Below, piece after piece: positions 63,311-64,000 of a stretch of 64,000 nucleotides of DNA; within the stretch, counting starts at the first letter, position 1, and each line of letters starts with the position of its first letter. This DNA comes from Acinetobacter lwoffii (GTDB taxonomy: Bacteria; Pseudomonadota; Gammaproteobacteria; Pseudomonadales; Moraxellaceae). The position numbers and the translations under genes were made by a program. Below the pieces are notes generated by a model. The model searched no databases and was not told the DNA's origin. It worked only from the letters and a program-made list of their open reading frames with translations. The stretch is taken from assembly GCF_029024105.1 (NCBI RefSeq), contig NZ_CP118963.1:744001-808000 (forward strand), in the 5' to 3' direction.

Positions 63311-64000
63311 TTGAAAATTCTGTCAGCGTCGCAGGCTATTCCTGTCCATATCATTTCCGGATTTTTGGGGGCAGGTAAAACCACACTAATCAAACATTTA
63401 TTACAGCAAAAACCGGAACAGGAAATCTGGGCTGTGCTAATGAATGAATTCGGCCAGATTGGGGTAGACCAGCAGTTATTGCCACAAGACCAGGGCTTTG
63501 CGGTCAAAGAGCTGTTGGGTGGTTGTCTATGTTGTAGTAGCCAGTTACCCATGCAGATTGCCTTGTCACGCCTGCTGTCAGAAGTGAAACCGGATCGTCT
63601 GTTTATCGAACCTACCGGACTGGGGCATCCTGGCCAATTACTGGAACAGCTGACCGAACCGCACTGGCAGAGTCATTTAAACATGCAGGCATTGGTCACA
63701 GTGGTAGATGGTTCACGTTTGCATGATCGAGACTGGACTCAGCAAAACCTGTACGCAGACCAACTCAAGGCAGCGCATATTGTGGTGATTTCACATACTG
63801 ACTTGATGACAACCGCAGACCACGCAGCACTCACGCAACTTCAGACAGAATATCAACCTTATGCCCAACAGTGGTTGTTCACCGAGCATGGACAACTCGA
63901 TATCGAACTGATCAAGCAGGGCTATCGGGGTTCTGCCCGTCAGATTCAGCCTTTGTTAAAACAGCAACAGATCACCCGTTCAGCAGATACGCCCTTAGTG
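63311..64000 (+). CDS. CobW/COG0523-family metal GTPase (5' part)
   Basis: 230 residues visible; the gene runs off the window. The Walker A motif is GFLGAGKTTLIKH, and the metal-binding CxCC motif is in GGCLCCSS; TGLGHPGQLL follows. COG0523 proteins use GTP to insert or guard metals (often zinc) in target proteins. The start is TTG at 63311; no ATG starts the frame upstream. The G4 motif, usually NKxD, reads SHTD (VVISHTDLM), which is a departure from the family norm. Confidence 0.88.
   Translation, partial: MKILSASQAIPVHIISGFLGAGKTTLIKHLLQQKPEQEIWAVLMNEFGQIGVDQQLLPQDQGFAVKELLGGCLCCSSQLPMQIALSRLLSEVKPDRLFIEPTGLGHPGQLLEQLTEPHWQSHLNMQALVTVVDGSRLHDRDWTQQNLYADQLKAAHIVVISHTDLMTTADHAALTQLQTEYQPYAQQWLFTEHGQLDIELIKQGYRGSARQIQPLLKQQQITRSADTPLV

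Overview
The window looks like a chromosomal segment of an Acinetobacter species (Moraxellaceae, Gammaproteobacteria). The evidence is the AT-leaning composition, the pilG-pilH-pilI-pilJ-chpA twitching cluster in its reduced form, the metG / mrp / dcd / proS neighbourhood, the many genus-type small lipoproteins and YccS/DUF1853/DUF2750 proteins, and the exported 'LDD..LS.VTGQ.G' proteins typical of that genus. The species cannot be fixed from the sequence alone. I see no insertion sequence, prophage, CRISPR array or replication origin, so this is mostly core genome with several decaying genes.

Layout. 1-6.7 kb: small membrane protein, PLP-dependent deaminase/desulfhydrase, small lipoprotein, LysE exporter, ammonium transporter, secreted metallo-beta-lactamase-fold hydrolase, two tiny decayed ORFs, and a HEPN-like protein carrying six CxxC knuckles. 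6.7-13 kb: metG, a proline-free disordered protein, mrp/apbC, a second LysE exporter, dcd. 13.2-20 kb: an operon of four large exported proteins of unknown function, in the place I associate (from memory) with the Acinetobacter 'fil' genes. 20-27 kb: proS and an RND efflux adaptor/pump pair with an upstream periplasmic coiled-coil protein. 27-35.6 kb: the type IV pilus chemosensory cluster pilG-pilH-pilI-pilJ-chpA-chpC. 35.7-39.2 kb: dapE, entericidin-like lipoprotein, DUF1853, DUF454 and an L,D-transpeptidase. 39.6-40.6 kb: eight alternating tRNA-Val(UAC) and tRNA-Asp(GUC) genes behind a near-consensus promoter. 40.7-49.8 kb: DUF2750, a DUF218 protein, an iron-regulated PepSY/flavoreductase fusion, a YcxB protein, YccS, a Bcr/CflA efflux gene with an in-frame stop, and a nitroreductase. 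50.7-57.2 kb: gltS, an alanine/glycine:cation symporter, chromate transporter, patatin lipoprotein, acyl-CoA thioesterase. 57.3-64 kb: TetR regulator with a clear palindromic operator, MFS exporter, a LysR pseudogene, GST, an orphan aromatic-ring hydroxylase, a small exported peptide and the start of a CobW-family metal GTPase.

The most unusual material is (i) the four-gene exported-protein operon with a shared mature N-terminal motif and recurring short cysteine pairs, (ii) the HEPN-plus-zinc-knuckle protein, (iii) the disordered, possibly desiccation-related protein beside mrp, and (iv) a cluster of nonsense or frameshift-inactivated genes. All function calls come from reading motifs; no database search was run.
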